From the NCBI RefSeq assembly GCF_043194295.1, contig NZ_JBAFVK010000001.1: DNA of 64,000 nt. One strand, given 5' to 3'. Of the stretch, positions 40,398-48,988 are shown piece after piece. This DNA is from Xanthobacter autotrophicus. GTDB lineage: Bacteria > Pseudomonadota > Alphaproteobacteria > Rhizobiales > Xanthobacteraceae. Below the pieces are notes generated by a model that had not been told where the DNA came from, did not search any database, and saw only the letters and a program-made list of their open reading frames with translations. Numbering within the stretch: position 1 is the stretch's first letter; the number at the start of each line of letters is the position of its first letter. The translations under genes and the position numbers were made by a program.

Positions 40398-40685
40398 TTG
40401 GCGTATTCCTTGGTGAGCGGACGCCAGATCAAGGCCGCACGGGCCCTTCTAGGCTGGTCGCGCAGCGAACTGGCGGACCGCACCGGCGTCACCGCGCCGA
40501 CGGTGAAGGTGGTGGAGCAGGATTCGGGCGTGCTGGACGAGTTGGCCTCGACCCGCACCCGCCTGTGCAACGTGCTGGCGGCGGAAGGCGTGGACTTCCT
40601 CAACGGCGGCAGCATCGGCGTGCAGCTGGTGCAGAAGGGCGAAGGCCTGCGCACCGAAGACCTCAACGCCTCCAACGACGACTGA
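40398..40685 (+). CDS. XRE-type helix-turn-helix protein
   Basis: A 95-residue protein with one Cro/CI-type helix-turn-helix: GRQIKAARALLGWSRSELADRTGVTAPTVKVVEQDSG, followed by a hinge and VLAAEGVDFLNGGSIGVQLVQ. The start is uncertain: TTG at 40398 with GGGGAGAGGA just upstream is preferred; GTG at 40380 and 40413 are alternatives. The family includes small alphaproteobacterial regulators, often with no known target. Eight bases after its stop begins a 30-residue membrane peptide on the same strand, followed by an intrinsic terminator, so they form one short transcript. Confidence 0.8.
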   Translation: MAYSLVSGRQIKAARALLGWSRSELADRTGVTAPTVKVVEQDSGVLDELASTRTRLCNVLAAEGVDFLNGGSIGVQLVQKGEGLRTEDLNASNDD

Positions 40686-40693
40686 GCCCAGCC

Positions 40694-40786
40694 ATGATCC
40701 TGCACAAAGTCGCCACGCGGCACTGGATTCTCGTCGCGATCATCCTGATCGTCGCCACGCTCGCCTATCTCGGCAGCTGGTCCTGA
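40694..40786 (+). CDS. Putative 30-residue single-helix membrane peptide
   Basis: A short frame reading ATG HKVATR-type basic start, then a hydrophobic segment WILVAIILIVATLAYLGSW that could span the membrane once, ending WS before TGA at 40784-40786. There is no strong ribosome binding site, so coupling to the HTH gene 8 bases upstream would be needed. A strong terminator follows at once. I cannot match it to a known family; it is included because the composition (basic N-terminus, one helix, abrupt end) is that of a real small membrane protein rather than GC noise. Confidence 0.45.
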   Translation: MILHKVATRHWILVAIILIVATLAYLGSWS

Positions 40787-40790
40787 AGGC

Positions 40791-40823
40791 AAGGCGCCGG
40801 AGCCAAGGCTTCCGGCGCCTTTT
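40791..40823 (+). terminator. Intrinsic terminator after the HTH/peptide unit
   Basis: AAGGCGCCGGA (40791-40801) pairs with TCCGGCGCCTT (40811-40821) around a 9-base loop and ends in a TTTT run (40820-40823). It lies 4 bases after the small peptide stop and precedes the convergent O-methyltransferase end. Confidence 0.8.
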
Positions 40824-40850
40824 GCTCAGCCGCCGCGCAGGCTGGGGGCG

Positions 40851-41516
40851 TTACTCCACCCTCAGCAGGGCGAAGCCGTCATAGCCCTTGGCGCCCACGG
40901 TCTGGACAGCGGTGGCGGAGAGGCGCGGGTCGGCCCCCGCCAGATCGAACAGGCGCCGCACACCGATGACATTGGCGTCGGTGCTTTCGGCATCCAGCAC
41001 TTTGCCGCTGCGCACCACATTGTCGCAGATGATGACCGTGCCGGGACGCGACAGCCGCAGTGCCCAGTGGAGATAGTCCGGATTGCTGGGCTTGTCGGCG
41101 TCGATGAAGACGAGGTCGAATGGCCCCTGCCCTTCCGCTTCCAGCTTGGGCAGGGTGTCGATGGCGCGGCCCACCCGCAGGTCGACCTTGTCGGAAAGGC
41201 CGGCGCGGGCAAGGTTGGCGGCCGCCACCTCGGCATGGCGTGGCTCGAATTCCAGCGTCACCAATTTTCCGTCCGCAGGCAAAGCGCGGGCGAGGAAAAT
41301 GGCGCTATAGCCGCCCAGTGTGCCGATCTCCAGGATGCGCTTCGCGCCGATCATGCGGGCGAAGAGATGCAGCATCTGCCCTTGCGCCGCAGACACGGAG
41401 ATGGCCGGCAGGCCGGCGGCGGTGGAGGCCGCGAGCGCCTCCTCCAGCACCGGATCAGCCGGCAGAAGGCGCTCGACGATATAGTCGTCCATCTCGGCCC
41501 AGAGGGTCGCGCTCAT
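40851..41516 (-). CDS. SAM-dependent O-methyltransferase
   Basis: A 221-residue class I methyltransferase of the caffeoyl-CoA/catechol O-methyltransferase family. Motif I is ILEIGTLGGYSAIFLARALP with GxxxG; LVTLEFEPRHAEVAAANL follows with the acidic residue for SAM ribose; FDLVFIDADKPSNPDYLHWAL carries the metal-binding Asp and DNVVRSGKV is the conserved post-motif. The methyl acceptor is not deducible. It lies alone on the minus strand, with 32 bases to the membrane-protein gene upstream. Confidence 0.88.
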   Translation of the reverse strand: MSATLWAEMDDYIVERLLPADPVLEEALAASTAAGLPAISVSAAQGQMLHLFARMIGAKRILEIGTLGGYSAIFLARALPADGKLVTLEFEPRHAEVAAANLARAGLSDKVDLRVGRAIDTLPKLEAEGQGPFDLVFIDADKPSNPDYLHWALRLSRPGTVIICDNVVRSGKVLDAESTDANVIGVRRLFDLAGADPRLSATAVQTVGAKGYDGFALLRVE

Positions 41517-41548
41517 GGTCCCGTCTCCGTGCGTCGGAAATTAGTTCG

Positions 41549-41980
41549 TCAGTCCTGGTCGCTCTCGCGGGCGGCGCGGATGGAGAGCACCGCATAGGCA
41601 ACCACCAGGGCCAGTTCCACCAGGGTGAACAGCAGCAGTCGGGTCATGCCTGCCGGCGCCCAGGCGCCGAGCACCACCTGCGCCAGCGTGGCGATGAGCC
41701 ACAGCACCACGGCCCATCCCGCCCTCAGCCACAGCCCGACCCCCGCAATGGGATCGACGATGGCAGCCCAGATGATGGCCGCCTGCGCCGCCATGGGCAT
41801 GGCCTCGAAGCGGCTGTCAGGCCCGTCACCAATGCCGAGGATCACCGCCCAGTGGATGACGCCCTCGATGAGCAGGAAAGCGGCCACGCCGCGCAGGAAT
41901 AGGAACAGCCGCCGCCGCCAGGGCGTCAGGTTTTCCCACTGGGCGCGGGCGCTTGCATCGATGGGATCGTAATGGCTCAT
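41549..41980 (-). CDS. Small integral membrane protein (DUF6163-like)
   Basis: A 143-residue protein with four hydrophobic segments (FLRGVAAFLLIEGVIHWAVIL, AAQAAIIWAAIVDPIAGVGLW, WAVVLWLIATLAQVVLGAW, LLFTLVELALVVAYAVLSI) and an N-terminal charged segment. It resembles the alphaproteobacterial DUF6163 membrane family; the assignment is from pattern memory. Its ATG overlaps the stop of the upstream hydrolase gene by four bases, so the two are coupled. Function unknown. Confidence 0.7.
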   Translation of the reverse strand: MSHYDPIDASARAQWENLTPWRRRLFLFLRGVAAFLLIEGVIHWAVILGIGDGPDSRFEAMPMAAQAAIIWAAIVDPIAGVGLWLRAGWAVVLWLIATLAQVVLGAWAPAGMTRLLLFTLVELALVVAYAVLSIRAARESDQD

Positions 41981-43047
41981 GCACCGGGTGCCAGTAATTC
42001 CAGTTCGTTGGGGATGGGATCGAAATGCGCCGCAATGACGGCGCTGTCCACCTCATCGAGCTTTGAGGGCTGCCATTTCGGCGCATTGTCGCGGTCCACC
42101 AGCACGGCGCGCACGCCTTCGTAGAAGTCGTGGCCTGCCATGACACGCGTCACCACCCGCAATTCCAGCTTCAGGCAGGCACCGAGGTCGAGCGCCCCGC
42201 CCCGGCGCATCTGCTCCATGGCGATGCACAGGCTGGTGGGGGACCGCAGGCGCATCTCGCGCGCAGTGGCGGCGGCGAATTCCGCATGGGTCCCGCCCGC
42301 CGCAGCTGCGTCATCGAGTGCAGCGAGGATGGCGGACACTTCGGGACGGCCGAACGCGTCGGCGATGAAATCGGTGCGGTCGGCGAAGGCGCCCGGCCCC
42401 GGATCGATGCGATGGTCGGCGAGAATCTGCTCCACGACGCCGCCGGCCACGAGGGCGTCCTCCAGCGCGGGGAAGGCACTGGAGGGGACCACATCGGTGG
42501 CAAGCCCGCAGGCATAAGCTTCGGCGACGCGGATGCGGGTGCCGGTCAGGGCCAGGAACACGCCGAACGCGCCGGGCAGGCGCGGCAGCACATGGGTGCC
42601 GCCCACATCCGGGAACAGGCCGATATTCACCTCTGGCATGGCGAAGAGATAGCGGTCGCCCGCCACCCGATGCGCCCCATGGGCCGAGAGGCCGAAGCCA
42701 CCACCCATGCAGATGCCGTCGATCAGCGCCACATAGGGCTTGGGAAAGCTGCCGATATAGTCGTTGAGAACATATTCCTCGCGGAAGAAGCCAAGCGCCT
42801 CCTCGGCCCGGCCGGCGCGGCCCAGGTCGTAGATGGAGCGTACGTCACCGCCGGCGCAGAAGGCCTTTTCGCCGGCGCCCTTGATGATGACGCGGGTAAT
42901 GGCGGGATCGTTCGCCCAGGTCCGCAGGCGCGGCAGGATCTCGCGCACCATGGCAAGGTTCAAGGCGTTGAGCGCCTTGGGCCGGTTGAGGGTGATGATG
43001 CCGGCCGCGCCCTTCTCTTCCAGCAGAACCTCAGGTTCCGTTGTCAC
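41977..43047 (-). CDS. Enoyl-CoA hydratase/3-hydroxyisobutyryl-CoA hydrolase family protein
   Basis: A 356-residue crotonase-fold protein of the longer ECH_2/HIBCH subgroup. VLLEEKGAAGIITLNRPKALNALNLAMV, then KAFCAGGDVRSIYDLG (oxyanion hole), ICMGGGFGLSAHGAHRVA, and MPEVNIGLFPDVGGTHVLPRLPG, with the catalytic Glu in PEVNIGLFPD. HIBCH enzymes hydrolyse 3-hydroxyisobutyryl-CoA in valine degradation. The valine pathway assignment is likely but the subgroup also contains CoA-hydrolase relatives. Its 3' end overlaps the membrane-protein gene downstream. Confidence 0.88.
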   Translation of the reverse strand: MTTEPEVLLEEKGAAGIITLNRPKALNALNLAMVREILPRLRTWANDPAITRVIIKGAGEKAFCAGGDVRSIYDLGRAGRAEEALGFFREEYVLNDYIGSFPKPYVALIDGICMGGGFGLSAHGAHRVAGDRYLFAMPEVNIGLFPDVGGTHVLPRLPGAFGVFLALTGTRIRVAEAYACGLATDVVPSSAFPALEDALVAGGVVEQILADHRIDPGPGAFADRTDFIADAFGRPEVSAILAALDDAAAAGGTHAEFAAATAREMRLRSPTSLCIAMEQMRRGGALDLGACLKLELRVVTRVMAGHDFYEGVRAVLVDRDNAPKWQPSKLDEVDSAVIAAHFDPIPNELELLAPGA

Positions 43048-43298
43048 TGCGCCCCTCCCCTTTTGCCGCCGTATTGCCGCTGAGCGGTTCCTTCGGCAGG
43101 GTTAGACGCGGCCCCTGGCACCGTCAACGCGACTGCGCGCACTTCCGCCGTGCGCGGCTGCACAGGCCACCCGACCTCTTGGGCTCAAGATCCCCGCCCA
43201 GATCACCCAAAGTTCCGCGCCCCTCGCGGCTCGGTGCCTGGGCGGGTATAAGGGTCCCTGCGCGCCCGCAGACGGGCGCCCCGAACAACGAGCGCACC

Positions 43299-44348
<1,050 letters not shown>

Positions 44349-44370
44349 GACCCGCGCCCGGAGAACCAAG

Positions 44371-45648
44371 ATGACAGCCCCCGCCGTCGCAACCAGCGAC
44401 CGCATCGTCGACCCAAACGGCGACCTGCCCGTCACCCTCGCGGACGTGGAGGCGGCGCGGACGCTGGTGAGCGGCGCGGTTCTCCACACGCCGACGCTGC
44501 ACGCTCCGCGTCTGTCCGCCCTGACCGGCGCGGACGTGTATGTGAAGTACGAGAATTTCCAGGTCACCGCCTCGTTCAAGGAGCGCGGCGCGCTGGTGAA
44601 GCTGGCGCGCCTCACCCCCGAGGAGGCGCGGCGGGGCGTGGTGGCCATGTCGGCCGGCAACCACGCCCAGGCGGTGGCCTATCACGGTACGCGGCTGAAG
44701 ATTTCCACCCTCATCGTCATGCCCGAGACGACCCCGCAGGTGAAGGTGGCCGCCACCGAAGCCTTCGGCGCCGAGGTGGTGCTGTTCGGCGAGACCGTGG
44801 CCGACGCCTTCGAGGAGGCGACGCGCATCTCCAAGGCGCAGGGCCGCATCTTCGTCCACCCCTATGACGACGCGGACGTGATCGCGGGCCAGGGCTCGCT
44901 GGCGCTGGAAATGATGGAGGACGGGCCGGCCTTCGACGCCGTGGTGGTGCCCATCGGCGGCGGCGGGCTCATCGCCGGCATGGCGCTGGCCTTCGCCGGG
45001 CGCTCGCCAGCGACGCAGGTGGTGGGCGTGGAGACCCAGCTCTATCCCGCCATGTGGTCAGCCATGACCGGCGAGGCGCGCCCCTGCGGCGGCCCGACGC
45101 TGGCCGAGGGCATCGCGGTGCGCGACGTGGGGGTTATCACCTCGCAGATCGTGAGGCGCCTGGTGCCCCATGTGGTGCTGGTGGACGAGACCGCGCTGGA
45201 GCGGGCGGTGAATGCCTTCCTCATGCACCAGAAGACGCTGGCCGAAGGCGCCGGCGCCGCCGGCCTTGCGGCGCTCCTCGCTGAGCCCGAGCGCTTCCGC
45301 GGCAAAACGGTGGGGCTCGTGGTCTCCGGCGGCAACATCGACCCGCGCATGATCGCCGGCATTCTGTTGCGCGAGTTGGAGCGGGAAGAGCGCATCGTCT
45401 CTTTCCGGCTCACCATCCTCGACCGGCCGGGCATGCTGGGGCGTATTGCCACGCTGCTCGGCAAGCTCGGCGCCAACATCCTGGAGGTGCATCACCGACG
45501 CACCTTCCTCGACGTGCCGGCCAAGGGCACGCGGCTTGACCTCACGGTGGAGAGCCGCGACCAGGCCCATGCCGAGCTGATCCAGAAGGCGCTGGAGGGC
45601 GAGGGCCTGCCGGTGCAGCGGCTGGGCGCAGGCGGCGCCGACTGGTGA
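44371..45648 (+). CDS. Threonine ammonia-lyase
   Basis: A 425-residue PLP enzyme deaminating threonine to 2-oxobutyrate. The cofactor lysine is in TASFKERGAL, the PLP phosphate loop in SAGNHAQAV and PIGGGGLIAGMALAF. A C-terminal ACT domain (residues about 350-420, ERIVSFRLTILDRPGMLGRIATLLGKLGANILEVHHRR) is present, suggesting allosteric control; the longer two-ACT IlvA form is absent. Sequence alone does not decide between biosynthetic IlvA and catabolic TdcB-like roles. ATG at 44371 is preceded by GGAGAACCAAG. Confidence 0.9.
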   Translation: MTAPAVATSDRIVDPNGDLPVTLADVEAARTLVSGAVLHTPTLHAPRLSALTGADVYVKYENFQVTASFKERGALVKLARLTPEEARRGVVAMSAGNHAQAVAYHGTRLKISTLIVMPETTPQVKVAATEAFGAEVVLFGETVADAFEEATRISKAQGRIFVHPYDDADVIAGQGSLALEMMEDGPAFDAVVVPIGGGGLIAGMALAFAGRSPATQVVGVETQLYPAMWSAMTGEARPCGGPTLAEGIAVRDVGVITSQIVRRLVPHVVLVDETALERAVNAFLMHQKTLAEGAGAAGLAALLAEPERFRGKTVGLVVSGGNIDPRMIAGILLRELEREERIVSFRLTILDRPGMLGRIATLLGKLGANILEVHHRRTFLDVPAKGTRLDLTVESRDQAHAELIQKALEGEGLPVQRLGAGGADW

Positions 45649-45713
45649 TGCCTTGATCTTGCGCCGCAGGGTAGCCCTCACCACCTGAAGGTGTCGGAAG
45701 GAGTCTTCGACCC

Positions 45714-46259
45714 ATGAGCAACACGAGCGACACGTCCCGCGAGCAGCCCCCCTACGGCTATCCGGACGGTGCGCGTCCATACGCCTATGATCCGGTGGCG
45801 CAGCCGGAATTTTTCGAGGGCGTGCTCTCCCGCCGGCTCATGGCCTTCTTCATCGATGCCGCGATCGTCGTCGGGGCGGTGGTGCTTTTCTATATCTTCG
45901 TCCTGCTGATGGGGCTGGTGACGTTCGGCCTGAGCTGGATCGCCTTCTTCTTCATCTGGCCAACCTTCGTCATCGTAGCGCTGGCCTACAACGCCATCAC
46001 CCTCGGCGCGCCGGCCTCGGCGACGCTGGGCATGCGACTCATGGATATCGAGGTGCGCACCTGGTACGGCGCGCCGTGCTATTCCGTGCTCGGCGCGGTG
46101 CATGCGGTGTGCTTCTGGGTGTCGGTCTCCATCTTCACGCCGTTCGTGCTGCTGGTGGCCCTGTTCAACGACCGGCGCCGGCTGCTGCACGATTTCCTCG
46201 TGGGCACGGTGGTGGTGAACAACGCCATCCGCGCGGACGCCTTGCGATACAGGCGCTGA
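45714..46259 (+). CDS. RDD family membrane protein
   Basis: A 181-residue protein with an N-terminal polar Pro/Tyr-rich segment and an RDD domain (SRRLMAFFIDAAIVVGAVVLFYIFVLL, ATLGMRLMDIEVRTWYG). Three or four membrane helices are evident. RDD proteins are of unknown function, some acting as transporters or insertion partners. The conserved Arg and two Asp of the domain are present (RLMAFFIDA; RRRLLHDFLVGTVVVNN). GGAAGGAG precedes the ATG by about 8-15 bases. It stands alone between the lyase and bpt. Confidence 0.85.
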   Translation: MSNTSDTSREQPPYGYPDGARPYAYDPVAQPEFFEGVLSRRLMAFFIDAAIVVGAVVLFYIFVLLMGLVTFGLSWIAFFFIWPTFVIVALAYNAITLGAPASATLGMRLMDIEVRTWYGAPCYSVLGAVHAVCFWVSVSIFTPFVLLVALFNDRRRLLHDFLVGTVVVNNAIRADALRYRR

Positions 46260-46339
46260 ATTTTGCGCGCTGAGGCACCTTCGCCTTTGACCTCGTCCCG
46301 CACAGCGGCGATGCTGTGTGTTCTTGAGGCAAAGACGTC

Positions 46340-47089
46340 GTGAGCGAGCATCCGCGCGATACACCGCAATTCTATCTGACGGCCCCTTCCCCATGCCCGT
46401 ACCTTCCGGGACGAGAGGAGCGGAAGGTGTTCACGCACCTTGTTGGCGACAAGGCCGCCAGCCTCAATGATGTGCTCACCCAGGGCGGGTTCCGGCGCAG
46501 CCAGTCCATCGCCTACCGCCCGGCCTGCGAGGGCTGCAAGGCATGCGTGTCGGTGCGAATCTGCGTGGATGACTTCACCGCGAGTCGCAGCTTCCGCAGG
46601 GTCCAGGCCGACAATGCGGACCTGATCGGGCAGATCAAGCCGGCGACCCCCTCGTCCGAGCAATATGCCCTGTTCCGCAGCTATGTCACCGGCCGCCACG
46701 GCACTGGCGGCATGGCCGACATGAGCGTTCTCGACTACGCCATGATGGTGGAGGATACTCACGTCCACACCCGTCTCGTGGAATACCGCAAGCGCGGGCC
46801 GGACAGCCGCATCATCCCCCGCGGCACCGGCGACCTTATGGCCGTGGCGCTGACGGATGTGCTCACCGACGGCCTGTCCATGGTCTATTCCTTCTACAAC
46901 CCGCAGGTGCAGAACCGTTCCCTCGGCACGTTCCTGATCCTTGACCACATCACCCGGGCGCGGCAGATGGGCTTGCCGTACGTGTATCTCGGCTATTGGG
47001 TTCAGGGCTCGCGCAAGATGGATTATAAGCGCCGCTACTTGCCCCAGGAGCGCCTGACGCCCCACGGCTGGGAGCGTGTGGAAAAATAG
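46340..47089 (+). CDS. bpt: Aspartate/glutamate leucyltransferase
   Basis: A 249-residue Bpt/ATE-type enzyme that adds leucine to proteins with N-terminal Asp or Glu, marking them for degradation by ClpS/ClpAP. FYLTAPSPCPYLPGREERKVFTHL, SIAYRPACEGCKACVSVRI and TDVLTDGLSMVYSFYNPQ, LGYWVQGSRKMDYKRRYLPQE are all characteristic. The start is a GTG at 46340. marC starts 28 bases downstream, so they may be co-transcribed, although no functional link is obvious. Confidence 0.93.
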   Translation: MSEHPRDTPQFYLTAPSPCPYLPGREERKVFTHLVGDKAASLNDVLTQGGFRRSQSIAYRPACEGCKACVSVRICVDDFTASRSFRRVQADNADLIGQIKPATPSSEQYALFRSYVTGRHGTGGMADMSVLDYAMMVEDTHVHTRLVEYRKRGPDSRIIPRGTGDLMAVALTDVLTDGLSMVYSFYNPQVQNRSLGTFLILDHITRARQMGLPYVYLGYWVQGSRKMDYKRRYLPQERLTPHGWERVEK

Positions 47090-47117
47090 CCCCTGCGGGG
47101 CGCAAGGGGGCGTGCGC

Positions 47118-47795
47118 GTGGGCTATTTCAGTAATTCCGTCAATATCTTCCTTGCTGTCTTCGCCGCTCTCTTCCCAATCGTGAACCCGCTCGGCGGGGC
47201 TCCGATCTTCCTCAATTTTGTCCGGGGCTGCTCCGCGCCGACGCGGGAACTGCTGGCTCGCAGCGTGGCCGTCTACGGCTTCCTGATGCTGCTCGGCTCG
47301 CTGATCATCGGTGCGCAGGTGCTCCTCTTCTTCGGCATCACCTTGCCGGTGCTGCGGGTGGCCGGCGGCGTGGTGGTGACCTCCGTGGGCTGGAACCTGC
47401 TGCATCAGGGCGACGAGCCGGCCAAGCGCGCCGACGGCACGCCGCTGGACGATGCCCACGCCAAGGACCAGGCTTTCTACCCCCTGACCCTGCCGCTCAC
47501 GGTGGGTCCCGGCTCCATCGCCACCACCATCGCGCTGGCCGCCAGCCACAGATCCACCTTCGAGACCGATCTGGCCATGTCCGTGTCGTCCCTCATCGGG
47601 GCGGTGGCGGGGCTGATCGGGGTGGCGCTCACCGTCTATTTCGCCTTCCGGGAGGCGCCTACCATCGAGCGCGTGCTGGGCAAGAACGGCACCAACGTGC
47701 TGGTGCGGCTGTTCGCCTTCATCCTGTTCGCCATCGGCGTGCAGATCATCTGGCTCGGCGCGCGGGACCTGCTCGGCGAGATCCCGAGGCGGTGA
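47118..47795 (+). CDS. marC: MarC family membrane protein
   Basis: A 225-residue six-helix membrane protein. Signature segments are FLAVFAALFPIVNPLGGAPIFLN, the GGVVVTSVGWNLLHQG stretch and YPLTLPLTVGPGSIATTIAL. Despite the name (multiple antibiotic resistance C), the family has no established transport function. GTG at 47118 is chosen because AAGGGGG lies 7 bases upstream; an in-frame ATG at 47076 would overlap bpt. A hairpin follows immediately. Confidence 0.9.
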   Translation: MGYFSNSVNIFLAVFAALFPIVNPLGGAPIFLNFVRGCSAPTRELLARSVAVYGFLMLLGSLIIGAQVLLFFGITLPVLRVAGGVVVTSVGWNLLHQGDEPAKRADGTPLDDAHAKDQAFYPLTLPLTVGPGSIATTIALAASHRSTFETDLAMSVSSLIGAVAGLIGVALTVYFAFREAPTIERVLGKNGTNVLVRLFAFILFAIGVQIIWLGARDLLGEIPRR

Positions 47796-47824
47796 GGTAT
47801 ACTGCCAGACAGGGCAGTCATACC
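47796..47824 (+). terminator. Hairpin directly after marC
   Basis: GGTATACTGCC (47796-47806) pairs with GGCAGTCATACC (47813-47824) with one bulged base, beginning at the first base after the marC stop. The position indicates a transcript-end hairpin; no long T-run follows. Confidence 0.55.
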
Positions 47825-47898
47825 TTCGCAGCTATGACTGAGTTTGGTTCCGCCTGCTAGAAGACTGGGAATCCCCAGAGCCTCAGGCAGGAGTTCCC

Positions 47899-48936
47899 AT
47901 GTCCCATCCGAACCACCCCATCCGCCGCGTCGCCGTGATCGGAGCCGGGACCATCGGCGCGAGCTGGGCCGCGCTGTTCCTGTCGCGCGGGCTCGACGTG
48001 GTGGTGAGCGACCCGGCGCCGGGGGCGGCCGAAGCCACCCAGCGCCTCATCTCCGCCGCCTGGCCGATCCTGATGGAACTGGGCGGAGAGGCGTGGATAG
48101 ACCCTACCAGCTGGCGCTTCGAGCCGGACCCGGTGAAGGCGGTGGCGGGCGTCGATTTTGTGCAGGAGAACGCGCCCGAGCGCTATGAGCTGAAGCAGAA
48201 GCTGTTTCCCGCCATCGACGCGGTGCTGCCGCCGGAGGTGGTGATCGCTTCTTCCTCCTCCGGACTGCTGGTGAGCCGCATCGCCGAGGGCTGCCGCTAT
48301 CCCGAACGCTGCATCATCGGCCACCCCTTCAATCCACCCCACCTGATCCCGCTTGTGGAGGTGGTGGGCGGCGAGAAGGCGAGCCGCGCCGCCATCGACA
48401 CCGCCATGGCCTTTTACAAGGCCATGGGCAAGCACCCCATCGAGATTCACAAGGAGGTCGCCGGCCACGTGGCCAACCGGCTGCAGGCGGCGCTGTGGCG
48501 CGAGGCCATCCATCTGGTGGCGGAAGGGGTGGTTTCGGTGGCGGACGTGGATGCGGCCGTGTCGGAAGGCCCCGGCCTGCGCTGGGCGCTCATGGGCCAG
48601 AACATGACATTCCACCTGGGCGGCGGCGAAGGCGGCCTTGCCCACTTCATGCACCACCTTTTGCCGGCAGTGGAAACCTGGTGGGACGACCTCGGCTCGC
48701 CGAACGTCACGCCGGAGCTTCAGGCCAAGCTTGTGGAAGGGGTGACGGCGGAAGCCGCCGGCCGCTCCATCACTGAACTGGCGCAGCGGCGCGACACCCT
48801 GCTGACGCAGATCGTGGCGCTAAAGCGCGCGCATGATGCACTTGAGGAGAAGCAGGATCTGAACAGGCGGCTGGACGAGGCGCTGGAGGAGAGCTTTCCC
48901 TCCAGCGACCCGGTGGCGGTCCACAAGGCGGACTGA
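47899..48936 (+). CDS. 3-hydroxyacyl-CoA dehydrogenase family protein (carnitine dehydrogenase-like)
   Basis: A 345-residue NAD-dependent protein. The Rossmann start is VAVIGAGTIGASWAALFLSRGLDVVVSD; SSSSGLLVSRI, GHPFNPPHLIPLVEVVGG and GKHPIEIHKEVAGHVANRLQAALWREAIHLV follow, a pattern shared by L-carnitine dehydrogenase, lambda-crystallin and hydroxyacyl-CoA dehydrogenases. Substrate is undetermined. The C-terminal 40 residues (LKRAHDALEEKQDLNRRLDE and ALEESFPSSDPVAVHKAD) form an added charged coil ending in the EESFPSSDP motif, which also occurs in unrelated small alphaproteobacterial proteins. Confidence 0.85.
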   Translation: MSHPNHPIRRVAVIGAGTIGASWAALFLSRGLDVVVSDPAPGAAEATQRLISAAWPILMELGGEAWIDPTSWRFEPDPVKAVAGVDFVQENAPERYELKQKLFPAIDAVLPPEVVIASSSSGLLVSRIAEGCRYPERCIIGHPFNPPHLIPLVEVVGGEKASRAAIDTAMAFYKAMGKHPIEIHKEVAGHVANRLQAALWREAIHLVAEGVVSVADVDAAVSEGPGLRWALMGQNMTFHLGGGEGGLAHFMHHLLPAVETWWDDLGSPNVTPELQAKLVEGVTAEAAGRSITELAQRRDTLLTQIVALKRAHDALEEKQDLNRRLDEALEESFPSSDPVAVHKAD

Positions 48937-48941
48937 GGGCA

Positions 48942-48974
48942 GATCCCCTCTTCCCGTTCAAGGAAGAGGGGATC
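48942..48974. terminator. Bidirectional terminator-like hairpin between the dehydrogenase and eno
   Basis: Thirteen-base arms GATCCCCTCTTCC (48942-48954) and GGAAGAGGGGATC (48962-48974) pair perfectly around the 7-base loop CGTTCAA, placed exactly between the convergent stop codons at 48936 and 48989. Such a symmetric element can end both transcripts. Confidence 0.7.
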
Positions 48975-48988
48975 CACGGTTTGAAGAC

